Below, in pieces: positions 1 to 10,013 of a stretch of DNA of 64,000 bases; within the stretch, counting starts at the first letter, position 1, and every line of letters starts with the position of its first letter. The translations under genes were made by a program, and so were the position numbers. The stretch comes from Malus domestica. Its lineage: Eukaryota; Streptophyta; Magnoliopsida; Rosales; Rosaceae. The stretch lies in the NCBI RefSeq assembly GCF_042453785.1, contig NC_091667.1:32666001-32730000 (forward strand), given 5' to 3'. The notes beneath the pieces were generated by a model. It had not been told where the DNA came from. It did no database searches and saw nothing but the letters and a program-made list of their open reading frames with translations.

Positions 1-390
1 AACAGTATGATGGTGGGTCTTTTCATTAAAGGAGCACTGTAGCTCCGTGTGCTTTAAAAAAAATGAACTTTAACAAAAAGCACATGTTACTGTTCACTTT
101 AACGAAAAACCATATTTTTACACTAAATAGTCAATCATGGTACTATTTATTTTACCCTCTATTTTGCCCTTATCATTAAAACTCAAAGTTTTCAAACCCT
201 TTTCATTAGTTTTCCTTTAAAAAAAAGCCAGTTTTCCAAAGCTGCAAATAGCAACTTCAGCTTTTTCCTTTGATTTCAACTTATTCTCACAACAGCTTAA
301 AAAATAAGCTCATTTTTTTCAGTTTACCAAACACCTCACAGCTTTTTTTCATGGATGCATTTTTTTTTTAAGCACCTCACTCCCAAACCA
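1..390. mobile_element. MITE family A, copy 1 (cut by window edge)
   Basis: The A/T-run-rich sequence closely matches three other stretches in this window (38091-38436, 41743-42088, 55913-56238). In the complete copies one end begins with TGGTTTGG and the other ends with CCAAACC/TA, giving imperfect terminal inverted repeats of about 29 bp. There is no coding capacity. This copy enters the window at an internal position, so roughly its first 120 bp lie outside. Short ORFs here are shadows. The superfamily is not certain; hAT-like is a guess. Confidence 0.8.
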
Positions 391-491
391 CCATATGTCT
401 TATTACGCAAACATACCATAACTGCATTATTAGAATCAAAATTTGACACAAATAGCAGTGCGCAGCTAATTCCTACAAAATGGGAAAATGA

Positions 492-893
492 AACCAACAA
501 ATTACCAGAATCAGAGTTGCGAGGGAAGCGTGGTGGAACCCTCAGTATGGCCAACACTGGAATCGAAAACTCGACCCCGACCTTAACTGGTATCAGAGCA
601 ATAGGTTCTTTACCTGTTGCAACATCAGAAATGAATTAAAATTTGAAAAATATCTAGATCAATTACAAGACGAATTTAAAGAGCATTATAAACAAGACCC
701 AAATTTTGAGACTATACAAGAACATGATTACTCATCCGAACCAAGATTGTATAGATGGCAAAAACAAAAGATTGAAGCAAGATTGAAACAAAAGATTTTA
801 CTCATCTTAATAAATACTGCATTCATCAAAGGATTAATAATTTGGAATACAATAGCAATACTATTGACAATATGTATTGTTACCAAAGTATAA
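492..893 (+). other. Open reading frame without ATG, C-terminal hydrophobic segment
   Basis: About 133 codons are open between a TGA at 489-491 and a TAA at 891-893, with no obvious start ATG. The translation begins basic, has an aromatic-rich middle (WWNPQYGQHWNRK and DLNWYQSNRFF), then a charged, probably helical part (FEKYLDQLQDEFKEHYKQ), and ends with a hydrophobic stretch of about 28 residues that could span a membrane. The tRNA-Met-like motif at 588-599 falls inside this frame and encodes WYQS. I do not recognise the protein. It may be a remnant of a retroelement ORF or chance openness in AT-rich DNA; amino-acid composition favours a decayed real protein. Confidence 0.3.
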
Positions 894-907
894 AGCAAGT
901 CTTCGGG

Positions 908-938
<31 letters not shown>

Positions 939-951
939 GCAAGTCTTCGGG
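894..951. repeat. Poly(A) tract flanked by a 14-bp direct repeat
   Basis: AGCAAGTCTTCGGG occurs at 894-907 and again at 938-951. The 30 bases between are all A except one G. This is the footprint expected from target-primed retrotransposition that delivered almost only a poly(A) tail. Confidence 0.7.
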
Positions 952-996
952 ATTAAGAAATCAACTTTACAACTATTAAAATTGCTTTATAGGTAG

Positions 997-1004
997 TATA
1001 AATA
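997..1004 (+). promoter_or_regulatory. TATA box before the GARP-like ORF
   Basis: TATAAATA lies 44 bases before the ATG at 1048, a spacing that would give a very short 5' leader. No experimental support; inferred from motif and distance. Confidence 0.4.
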
Positions 1005-1047
1005 TACCTTCAGTATCATCCCTCATTATTAACTTCAGGGATCAACC

Positions 1048-1491
1048 ATGAAAAACAAGTTTGAAGCAAGCTCTAGCAGAAATATGGATAGATATGTGGA
1101 AGAAACATGGGAAGAATTTGAACAAGTTGAGAATTTCTACACAGATGCAGCACACGAAGTAACTAACGAGAGATTTGGAGCTATTTCAGAATATCGGAAT
1201 TCACGATCAGTCAAGAGGTTTGAGCATCGGAGTTACCCTGAAGAAACAATATATCAGAGGAGAACCACAACCACAGTCACTCGCCCAACAACAACCACAG
1301 TCACTCGCCCATGCGAAAGACTTTCATGGACACCAGACCTACATAGGAAATTTATGAGGGCAGTTGAGATCCTTGGAGGAGAAGATTACGCTACTCCAAA
1401 AAACATTCAGAGCCTTATGAGAATACCAGAAATAACTCTCCCTCAAATCAAGAGCCGTCTCCAGCTCGTCAGAAGAAGATCCAGATCGTAA
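1048..1491 (+). CDS. Short GARP/MYB-like DNA-binding protein
   Basis: The 147-residue protein is intact. Residues 1-70 are charged and unfamiliar, with an acidic WEEFEQVENF segment. Residues 73-88 are a duplicated TTTTVTRP octapeptide. Residues 91-142 match the GARP (B-motif, MYB-like) domain of plant transcription factors such as KANADI, PHR and type-B response regulators: RLSWTPDLHRKF (Trp94), the AVEILGG turn, ATPK, and a final helix ending SRLQL where the family usually has SHLQ. The protein stops right after the domain. Family members are normally larger and intron-containing; here domain and extension lie in one exon, just downstream of retroelement-like sequence, with a TATA box close upstream. 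This suggests a captured or retroposed GARP domain. DNA binding is inferred from the fold; whether it is expressed is unknown. Confidence 0.55.
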   Translation: MKNKFEASSSRNMDRYVEETWEEFEQVENFYTDAAHEVTNERFGAISEYRNSRSVKRFEHRSYPEETIYQRRTTTTVTRPTTTTVTRPCERLSWTPDLHRKFMRAVEILGGEDYATPKNIQSLMRIPEITLPQIKSRLQLVRRRSRS

Positions 1492-1690
1492 CATGTATCG
1501 CAATTATGGATCCAACCCCACAGATCGTAAGATGTATCCTTAAAGGAGCCTTTGTGTGTTGTAATAGTGACAGTTACTATAATAATAACTAAACACCTAT
1601 TATAAGATGCATGATATAGATGTTATCCCGATTATGGTACAAGTATTTCTACCATAATCATAGCTGTAATAACATTTATAATTATATATT

Positions 1691-1894
1691 ATGTGTTTGG
1701 ATAATCAAAATACAGCAAGTACTATAGGATTCATTATAATCGGAACTTTCGTATTTATCATCATAATAGTAACAAGTACTATAGGAAAAACTAACAAGTT
1801 ATTAAGAATATCATCTATTGGAAAGAGTTTGCACAGAAAGACCATTTATATCCTCTTTGTGGAATCTTCCAACTATGAACTATTAGTCACATAA
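1691..1894 (+). other. Short ORF with one hydrophobic segment
   Basis: The 67-residue ORF has a strongly hydrophobic stretch (GFIIIGTFVFIIIIV) that could be a membrane helix, followed by basic residues. It shares its AT-rich, TM-bearing character with the open frame at 492-893. I do not recognise it, and it could be chance in AT-rich DNA. Confidence 0.15.
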
Positions 1895-2076
1895 GATATA
1901 GAATATTAATGGGCATAGCTTTCCAAATGACAAAGGTTCTGTGTCCTGTTCGTTGGGGAATGCTTCCTGTCCGACGAGCACACAGCTCCCCGAGAGATTT
2001 GGCGCCGGTTGATGCTTTTCTGTCGGGCTCCTGCTTTACTGGCGGGCTTGTCGGGCAAGGTTGAAAGAGAAGGATA

Positions 2077-2560
2077 GAGTTAACTTTGAAAGGTGCCTTC
2101 ATGAGGCCTTAGGTGTAGGCCTTGAGGCTCACGATCAAGATTAACTTATAAGTGTTTAGGCGTGCCACTGCCATCTTCAGTATGGCAGATGTAGAACGGA
2201 TGTTTGAGTTTAATTATATATTCGAAAGACTATGTTAGTTATTGACCGGTGCCTTTGTGGGGCCTTAGGTATAGGCCTTGAGGCTTCCCATAAATAACTA
2301 ACTTAGTATTTGAACATATAAGGTTCCTTTTCTTGGTTATGTAGATCTTATAACCATCATACTTCTGATTACCTGAACTTAAAGAGCATAATGAATCCAA
2401 ATATGTGCCTTTGCGGGGCCTTGAATAGGCCTTGAGGCTTCCCATTATAACCCCTTCCATTCTCAATGTTCTTGCCCGAGAAACAGGATGAATCCAAATA
2501 GGTGCCTTTATGGGGCCTTAGGTGTAGGCCTTGAGGCTTCCCATCAGAATTCATCCTGTC
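2077..2560. repeat. Four foldback repeats sharing a core but not their arms
   Basis: A core reading roughly GGTGCCTTTGTGGGGCCTTA, then a short variable part, then AGGCCTTGAGGCTTCCCA, is present at about 2091-2130, 2248-2290, 2405-2443 and 2501-2542. It is flanked by inverted arms: 2077-2089 with 2135-2147 (10 of 13 matching), 2234-2243 with 2293-2302 (10 of 10), and 2483-2493 with 2549-2559 (11 of 11). The third copy has only about 6 bp of pairing (2388-2393 with 2442-2447). Arm sequences are unrelated between the best copies, although copies 3 and 4 share a left flank (ATGAATCCAAATA). Function unknown. Confidence 0.75.
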
Positions 2561-3182
2561 CCTGAACGTTATATGGTAATCATAATATCACAGCAATAAA
2601 ACTAAGTGACAGGTCAATTACTTGCGCCCCAAGTAACTTCGGACTTCTTGTTATCAAAGCTTGTAGTTGATGGGTTAAGTCCACATCAGGTTCTTTTTTA
2701 TGCCTTGAGGCCAAGGACTTTTAGGGTGATCAAATCTTATATGCCCGAGGGCTTAGAACTTAGATCTGACTTGAATTGTGGAGACATATTCAAATCGGAT
2801 CTAAGCACTGAGAGAATCTTTTGATAGCCATATTACTAGAAATAACTTGGATATAACTTGTAGTATACAACATATTGCTAGGCTAATGAATGCACAGACA
2901 AAAACAAAGAGGGTCGGGCAAGGTTTAACCTTGTCGGGCAAGGCTGATCGTCTTGCAAGAGGTTTGAAAGCTTAGAAAAAGGGTAGGGAGGTGAGTTTAC
3001 AGGAGGAATCGATACTACAGCAAGAGTTGAGCAGGGTAGCAGAGCTATTACAAAAGGTTTATCCCGAAAGGGATGAAGGCTTGGGATGACTACAGCTTCG
3101 TTTTGAAGGCAAATCTAGCTTTGAGCAGAGTTTGTGCTTGTATTTGTTTGTTTGAGTGTCCTTGATTCTGACCTCTCCTGCT

Positions 3183-3191
3183 CCTTTTATA
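3183..3191 (-). promoter_or_regulatory. TATA-like motif, possible LTR promoter
   Basis: On the minus strand TATAAAAGG is followed by GAGCAGGAGAGG and a C/A-rich leader, a layout typical of plant LTR or pararetrovirus promoters. No paired LTR was found, so this remains a suggestion. Confidence 0.3.
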
Positions 3192-3755
3192 GACACCTTG
3201 GCTTGGCATCCTGTAGCAACAATCTTGCCCGAATGCAATTTGAAGGGTAGTGAATCATCAGCTATTTTATTTGTACTGCCATCTAAAAGTACTTTTTGGG
3301 CTGTATAGCTGGCTGGTCTATACCACTTGGCTTTTGGGTAGGTAAGCAAGTAGTCTGCATGGTCTGCACCTAGTCAGAAACGGCTTTTCCTATCTTCTGG
3401 ACTTCGGCTAACTTCGGGCTTTTCTTTCTCTTTTTGGGCCAACTTCCCCCAAGTCCAAAATTTAAGTTTTAACCCAAACATGTCCCAGACTTCTCTATTG
3501 AGAATCCAACCTCATAAACACATTCCCTTTGGAGCATAATATAATCAGCTGAACCTTCCTATTAAAGAAGTATTAATGCATCCTTTCTTCACATATCTCA
3601 AAAAGCAGTACATTATCCATTATGATCTATTCCTTGAATGTTGAGGAAAACGCTCGGATATAATAAAATCATGCAAGTTATTTCTATAATTGATTCGTTA
3701 AGGTATGCTTTGTGTTTTCTTCATATTGTGAATAATTTGTTCGTTTTCATTTCAG

Positions 3756-3901
3756 GCTTCCTGCCAGAAGATTGGGACAAGTTCCTTGTCAAGTATTTAT
3801 ATCCATCTTTTACGCCGACAGTCGGCTTGTTTGTTGCTGGAAGTGTTGGATATGGAGTGGTGAAGTATCTGCAGAATGAGGAACTTAAAGGTCAGAAATG
3901 A
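3756..3901 (+). CDS. LPA2: LPA2-like protein, last exon (partial)
   Basis: The exon follows a strong splice acceptor (pyrimidine-rich, ending TTTCATTTCAG at 3755) and begins with the last two bases of a Gly codon. It then encodes FLPEDWDKFLVKYLYP, a hydrophobic helix (TPTVGLFVAGSVGYGVV) and a basic tail ending LKGQK; the TGA is at 3899-3901. As I recall it, this matches the C-terminus of Arabidopsis LPA2, a chloroplast thylakoid membrane protein that assists photosystem II assembly. The intron falling inside the Gly codon before FLPE is consistent. The upstream part (transit peptide, first membrane helix) is not visible in the 3.7 kb before; it either lies beyond the window edge, with retroelement DNA inside the intron, or has been lost. 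The upstream in-frame ATG at 3638 is intronic read-through. Identification rests on memory of a short C-terminus plus its place next to EXL3. Confidence 0.55.
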
Positions 3902-5357
3902 TATTTACTTTGCATAGATACAAACTTTCAGGTATATGAGGGGACAATTCAGTAGCTTTTTAAGGCTGTACTTGTAGTGCTTTCATGGTTTATAGGAAGA
4001 TGAATTAGCTAAAAAATCGCAAACTGCTTTCCGTTTGTTCCTTAAAGCAGTTCTCTGATCCATCCCTTCATTAATTTCTACAAGCTATACTTGGAACGAT
4101 GTTGCTTTTAAAAAGTGATATAGCATAAGTTCAGTAACAGGTAGACCGTTGGATCACATGGGTCTCACACCCTATCGAGGAGAACCCTCGTGAGTGAAGG
4201 ACCTGTCCTGTAACTGGACTATCCAGCTCATGACAGATTCCGTACATAATCGTATGTTACACACCAGCTTGACCCTGTGCTCTTGCCCTTCCTATCATCT
4301 CGCGGTGCCTTTTACTTGTATTGCTTAGCATTAGAAAAGGGCCGACTATCTCGTGCAAATTTCAGTCTTTCATCCTGTCATCCTCCTGAATGGATTATTT
4401 GTTTGTGATCTGCTTACACTTCCTCCTCTTCTTCCATATTGCAGTGTTGTAGCCATTCCACTTGTCTATGGGCCCTCATCTTAAGATAGATATTCATTAA
4501 GTTGGTCATGAACTCAGTGACTGAAAAGCACTTTTCCCACCAGTGAATTGTAATTGTGCTTGTCACGGTTCACTGTGAGATCTGTGATTATATCAACTTA
4601 AGTCCACTTTACAAACCCCGGGACACCCTATTTTCTGTGATTATATCAACTTAAGGCGGTCTACGATCTTTTCGGATGAGGTATAACCATTTAGTCAGTC
4701 TCTTAAGTGAAGAAGAAACTTCATTAATCTCTGTTTGAATCCATGTCTTTGGTTAGGTAGAGAGAATGAGACAGGCAACTGGACAGTTTATGTTTATGCT
4801 AATGATTTGGAAAAAGGCGATCGCCGTCCATGGCTGCCGTGCACAAAAGACGCTCGCCGTTGCCGGTATAGTCACTTGGAGTAGGACCTCCGGTCGTTGT
4901 TCTAACAGTACTTTTTTCCTTCTTATATTTGACTCTTGAGTTCTAATCCACTTAACTTTTGGGGTACTTTATACATAACTAACGCCATTATTTACTGAAG
5001 TAACATTTACTGTTTCACTAGTCAAATTAAAGGAACCATACCGTATCAACTCACTCTATCTCTGTCACGTGACTCACCCGATAAGAGAGATAGAAGAATC
5101 TGTTTCGTGCAAGTTTTTCTCATCTTGAGAGATTCTCTCATGTCGCTAATTCATCGTATGATAATTATCTATGAGACTTGTAATGCGCCTTTGAAATACG
5201 TTACAAGCGTTTATTAAATGGTAACGTCACTGGAGTAAAACTTAGTTGTGTGAGAGCATCTCTTAGTATGAGAATCACTTCTAGCTTTGATCAATCCACA
5301 ATGTTTGGAGTTTACATGATTTTTTAGAGGGGGTCCTATTCCAGCTGCCTCTAAAAA

Positions 5358-5560
5358 GGGAACTAGATCCTCTCCTGAGCTCAGGATGAGGATCCTCCAG
5401 AGCAGTTCATCCGGACCGTTGAAATTTGATCCAATGACTCCAAACAGAGGATTCATTTAAAAGTTATAATAATTGCAGCCATTTAATCAAATTGAAACGG
5501 TCTGGATGGGCTGCTCATAAAGATTCACATCCTAAGCTCGGAAGAGGATCCAGTTTCCTC
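5358..5560. mobile_element. Foldback MITE (GGATCCTC family), copy 1
   Basis: The left arm from 5358 (GAACTAGATCCTCTCCTGAG) is complementary, with a few mismatches, to the right arm ending near 5558. Arms are about 33 bp around a spacer of about 140 bp with no coding capacity. Terminal wording resembles the element at 52121-52336. Confidence 0.65.
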
Positions 5561-5754
5561 CAAAGAGGATCTAGTGTCAATTTTCGGCAAGAGGACCACC
5601 ACCCAATCATTGATTAGCCGCGTGGCAGTTGGCTCAATCAAATTTGTGTGAGAATTAGATGGAAATGAGCTTTGTGGTCCCCCTCTTCTAATTATTCTTC
5701 GTTAAATTCTAATCAATATGGACAACTCAATGATCTCCACCTCTAGATCCGACA

Positions 5755-5900
5755 GATTTTTTAGTGTGCCTGAAACACAGAGCGAAATATCACATGTAAT
5801 TATGCAATCGGAGAGACACTTGAAAAAAAAAAAATTCCTCCACGTGTAAAATGACATGTGGTGTTCCGTTCCGTGTTCTGAGCACACTGAAAAATCTCTC
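5755..5900. mobile_element. Small MITE with TTTTTAGTGTGC termini
   Basis: It begins GATTTTTTAGTGTGC and ends GCACACTGAAAAATCTC, giving terminal inverted repeats of about 15 bp around roughly 115 bp of non-coding DNA. The same termini bound 16831-16973. Confidence 0.65.
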
Positions 5901-6405
5901 CTAAATCGCTTCCCTTGTAATAACTCAAGAGAACCCAACTTACATAGCTTGACTCATCTGCCCTAATTTGTATATGAATCAACCGTGAGGAAAATTCTAA
6001 CCGAGAATGAACGGACATATACAATGACATGACATAATTCACGTCTACAAAACTGCATCGGCGTATCATATTTGAAAATAAACACGACAAATTAACTAGA
6101 GCTTGTAATAAATTATGCACTGGGAACCCTAAGATGAGAACACTGATTAGGGATTAAAAAACAAAGCAAAAGCATAAAAAAGTTGGGACATATTTTATAC
6201 ACTAAAACACTTAAAAGTCAAAGGTCGTGCTGCAGGCGCCGCTGCCTCTTTTAAATTAATCATGTTTCAAAATCTTGATTAAACTAATCAAAATGTTAAG
6301 TACTACTGTGGATCCTAATCATCCTATATTTTTCAGGGCAAAATTGTAATTATGTCCTTAAAGTTTGGATTTTTCAATTTGCAAGTTGACGCAGATAAGA
6401 GTGAG

Positions 6406-6622
6406 AGCCAGCTGTTTTGGAGGCAGATGCTCTTCTCATCTTCTTCTATTTGTACGGTCACGGTTAAGCCACATCAATATTTTATATTAATTTTTTTTAT
6501 AAAGATAATAAAACAAAAAGCAATAAGAATATAAAATGTTGATGTGATTTAACCGTGACTGCACAAATAGGAGATGATGGAAATGACATCATAACAGGAG
6601 GGCAGACAATTTGCCTCCAGCT
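6406..6622. mobile_element. Foldback MITE, near-palindromic
   Basis: Two long arms pair almost across the whole element. The left starts AGCTGTTTTGGAGGCAGATG and includes ATTTGTACGGTCACGGTTAA; the right includes TTAACCGTGACTGCACAAAT and ends TTGCCTCCAGCTG. The centre is an A/T-rich loop. Confidence 0.75.
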
Positions 6623-9600
6623 GTTTTTCCTCTTTTTTATCCAAAAGCATAATTTTGACTGCTAAAACTTGGAAATGGGATGAGACGCTTCGTAGTATCG
6701 TTTTACTATTAAATTATTCATGTCAATAGCAAAATGTTAAGATTTATTGTGCGAAGGCGCGTGTAATTCTTAACCGTTGATACATGCGAGACTTTTTATT
6801 ATGAAACTAACACAAATTTATAATTAAAAATCAACAACTAAGAAGTGAGTGGTTAAACGTAGTAAACTCTTCTTATAATTGATTTCATCTTAAAACCCAA
6901 CACTACGAAAAGAACTTGTGCGGAACTAGGATGCCAAGAAAATGATATCCTAAACCAACTACGTAACAATATGTTAATAAGTTATACCGTTTCAAACACA
7001 TGCGGTGAAGCGTAATAAGCTTAAAACATAACACTACATTTTCGTCCCAATTGCAAGTAACTTTCTATACACTACACAAAAGCTGGTGTTCAATTCTTAG
7101 AAGTTTTAAACACAAATAGATTGGAGCTCCCTCCCCAGTCAAATTGGAGATCTTGGTGGGCAAGTTAAGAGTGTGGAAACACAAAACAGAAAGCGGCAGC
7201 TTTGGTCGATGGATTGGTGCCCTCTCACCTTCACCTGTCACCTCTGCCTTTGTTTCGTTCGAGTACACAACAAGATGTCCCCCTCTTTAGGCTCTTTTTA
7301 TTGAAGATTTTCATAAAGCATGCAATCTTAAATTTTTCAAAAAATATAAAAATAAAAAAGGGACTCTTACATCAGAAGCCTCGTGGCTCAAACCCCTATC
7401 AAGTTAACCTAAGAAATGAGCTGAGATTCTCTACAAATTTTTATGTTCGTAACCAACTAGACTCGAAGATATAAATCACTTATTTTAAATTTCGTGATTC
7501 TTATTAACCTATTTCACAAAATAAGAATCCAGATATTTTTATCTTACTCTTCCCAACAGCACAAATGTTCGGATCTTAAGGTTCCGAACACAAAAATCTG
7601 GAAAGAATCTCAACTGAGAGGAAAATCGAAAGGAGAGTAGTTAAAGGTGGGACCCGAAAGAGGAAAAAATATAGTGAGCCAAAAGTGTTTTCATGAAATG
7701 AAATGCACAGGTATAGTTGTCTATGGATGACATGCATGCTTTAAACATGCGCCCAAAAACATTATGAAAGCAACCGATCGAACTTTCATTTCGTTCCCAA
7801 ATTTATGAATCCGAGTCTCGTGGTGGATGGCAATGAAATCGATCTTTACCAAATCAAGTGATGCATTCACGTTGGAGATTTTATTGCATGTTTCGGAGGG
7901 GGTCCTTTAAATTTGATATCCAATATGTACACCACGCAAGCATTTTGATTGTTCCTCAGTATAAGGTTAGGTTGAAACTCTTGTAAGGTTACAACATACA
8001 TGTACAAAAGGCAGCTTGTGTAGGGTTCACATGAATATTTGGCTCATTTTGTCTTGAGATTATTGTAGGTTGATTTGACAATCGAATAGCTGGAGTTACC
8101 ATATTATAAATATAAGGTTCTTTCACAATCTGGAATTTCATATATTTTTTTACGGGTCTATTTGGGTAACTCGACTAAAATGGGGCGTGCCAAGTGGTCG
8201 GATTGTACTATCTACACATCCATTTTTACTTCTCACATACCTTATGTTAATTTTTGTCATTTGATCTTCTTCAATTCATCTAATTTGACGGCCGAAAACT
8301 GAGGAGTTGTTTCATCATGTTGTTCCCTTCTCAAAGGGCGAGTTCTTATGCATTACACTCCATCTCCATCAGTTTCAAATAACGATTATCATTAGGAGAT
8401 TAAAGTTGTTATTTCTAATACACAAACCCTACATATAAAGTAAATCATGGATGTAGGGCCTATTATCTTGTCTATCCTATGGTGAAATCACAAAAGCTAT
8501 GATAATATAGGAAATAGTTTGATGGGTTAATTAAAAAAATGTGGCAATTAATTATAATTATGTGCACTTAACCTGTGTAATGATGAAAGTGGAATTTAGA
8601 AAGAAAAAAAAGGGCAGATGGAAACAATAATTTCGAAATTAAAAAGTGGATGAACAATTATTGTCAAATATTTTGTTGTAGTTATCACAATCACCTTCAT
8701 AAAGAATCGAGATCCACCCTCAAGAAGAATCAAGATTCTATTCAGATTTCTGTGTTCAGAATCTAAGAATCAGGAAATCTGGATTGTTAAAGCGAGAGAG
8801 AAAGATTCAGACTCTTAATTTGTGTGAAGTGGTCTATCGCGATAGTCAAACGGCGGTCACTAAATTTAAAATGAATGATCTGAATCTCTATGTTCTTAAA
8901 TTCCGAACATGAAAACCTCACCAAAGCAAAACCCACACAATTGAGAGCAAGAATAATCAGATGCTTTTCAATCTACTAGTTTTCAATTTTTCACACCAAA
9001 TCAATTTAATAAGACAGCATTTCGAAAACCAGTATGAATTAAGACTCTCACTAGGGCACAAGGCAGAGGTCGGTCGAAAGTCCACCAAACCTAATAATCA
9101 CAAGTAATGAGCACTAAATACATCGAGCTGAGTACACAAAACCCATAGTACTACTACTTTATTAGGTATTATACATTTTGTAGTCTCAGCTCTATGAGTT
9201 CAAATCTTCTGCGTCTACTTTTTTTCGTGTGATTCTAAAATATTTTGAACTTTTACAATGCTCGAATGACTTACAACTTAATATCCAATTTACACTTCCG
9301 GACTCATGTGACACAAATATAAAATTTTCTCGACCAAATAGTCGAGTGCCACTAAACTAAATGGTCATTGTGATATTGGATAAGACCTAGCCAAAGAAAT
9401 CTTTTAGGTCATACAGATCAATACCCTATCTCTATTCAATCAGAAGAAGTAATATTATAACACACGTCCTCTTCTATTCGAGCACGTACCAAATAGAAGA
9501 GTACACGTAAAGAGTTATGGGTTTTCAAAAAAAATTTATAATTTGCTTCCAAATATCTTATACATTAAAATATAGTATAAGTTGACACGTTCGAGCTAAA

Positions 9601-10013
9601 ATATTGTCCTAAAATATCTATTCAGTCTTTCGGCTTTTGCAATAACATCTAATTTAATCGGTGATGCTAATTACAAATTTATTATTACCTTCTACATATT
9701 CTTTGTTAATCTATATTTTTTTATCTTTTTTAATTTATTTGATCCAACAATCGAAAATTAAGAAAATACGTAAAAAGAGTAGAGCTATTTGTATACAAAA
9801 CCAGTATACAAAATATATATATCATTATTACAATAATTAACGAACTTACCTACCTTAACTAATCATGCATCAACAAAAGGACAAGGCTTTGTCAACAGCA
9901 CGGACCCAAAGACCCAAACCCGCCAAAAAAAACCCAACAAAGTTAAAACAAAAACAAACCATAAATAGAAACAAAGGTAAAAAAGGGAATATAACCGTAA
10001 AAACCCGAAAGTT

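Larger units (their letters stand above)
391..3755. other. Retroelement-like region upstream of LPA2-like exon
   Basis: This stretch has mixed signals of a decayed retroelement. A 12-base match to the 3' end complement of initiator tRNA-Met (TGGTATCAGAGC) lies at 588-599, the usual minus-strand primer site of many plant LTR elements and pararetroviruses. On the minus strand, TATAAAAGG at 3183-3191 looks like an LTR-type promoter. Repeated GTCGGGCAAGG motifs occur near 2050, 2911 and 2934. It also contains the open frame at 492-893, the GARP ORF at 1048-1491, the foldback repeats at 2077-2560 and a short ORF with a hydrophobic segment at 1691-1894. I found no reverse transcriptase, integrase or capsid domain and could not pair two LTRs. 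If the LPA2-like exon is real, part of this stretch may be its intron. Confidence 0.4.
3902..10013. other. Intergenic region, no convincing gene
   Basis: Up to about 4100 this is probably the 3' untranslated part of the LPA2-like gene. The rest is AT-rich with MITE-like foldbacks (5358-5560, 5755-5900, 6406-6622). Around 7555-7640 and 8690-8930 there are diverged, partly self-complementary stretches that repeat words such as AGAATC and GTTCGGAA; these may be two further decayed foldback elements. ORFs here are short and lack protein-like composition. Confidence 0.6.

Noticed and set aside
588-599. TGGTATCAGAGC taken alone as proof of an LTR retrotransposon
   Set aside because: No paired LTRs, RT, RNase H or integrase was found, and the motif also lies inside an open frame where it encodes WYQS. 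Kept only as supporting evidence.
3059-3349. 96-codon minus-strand ORF
   Set aside because: It spans the LTR-like TATA region and has no recognisable domain; probably fortuitous.
3638-3755. ATG-initiated extension upstream of the LPA2-like exon
   Set aside because: The join at 3755/3756 is a textbook acceptor and the upstream peptide is not family-like; it is intronic read-through.
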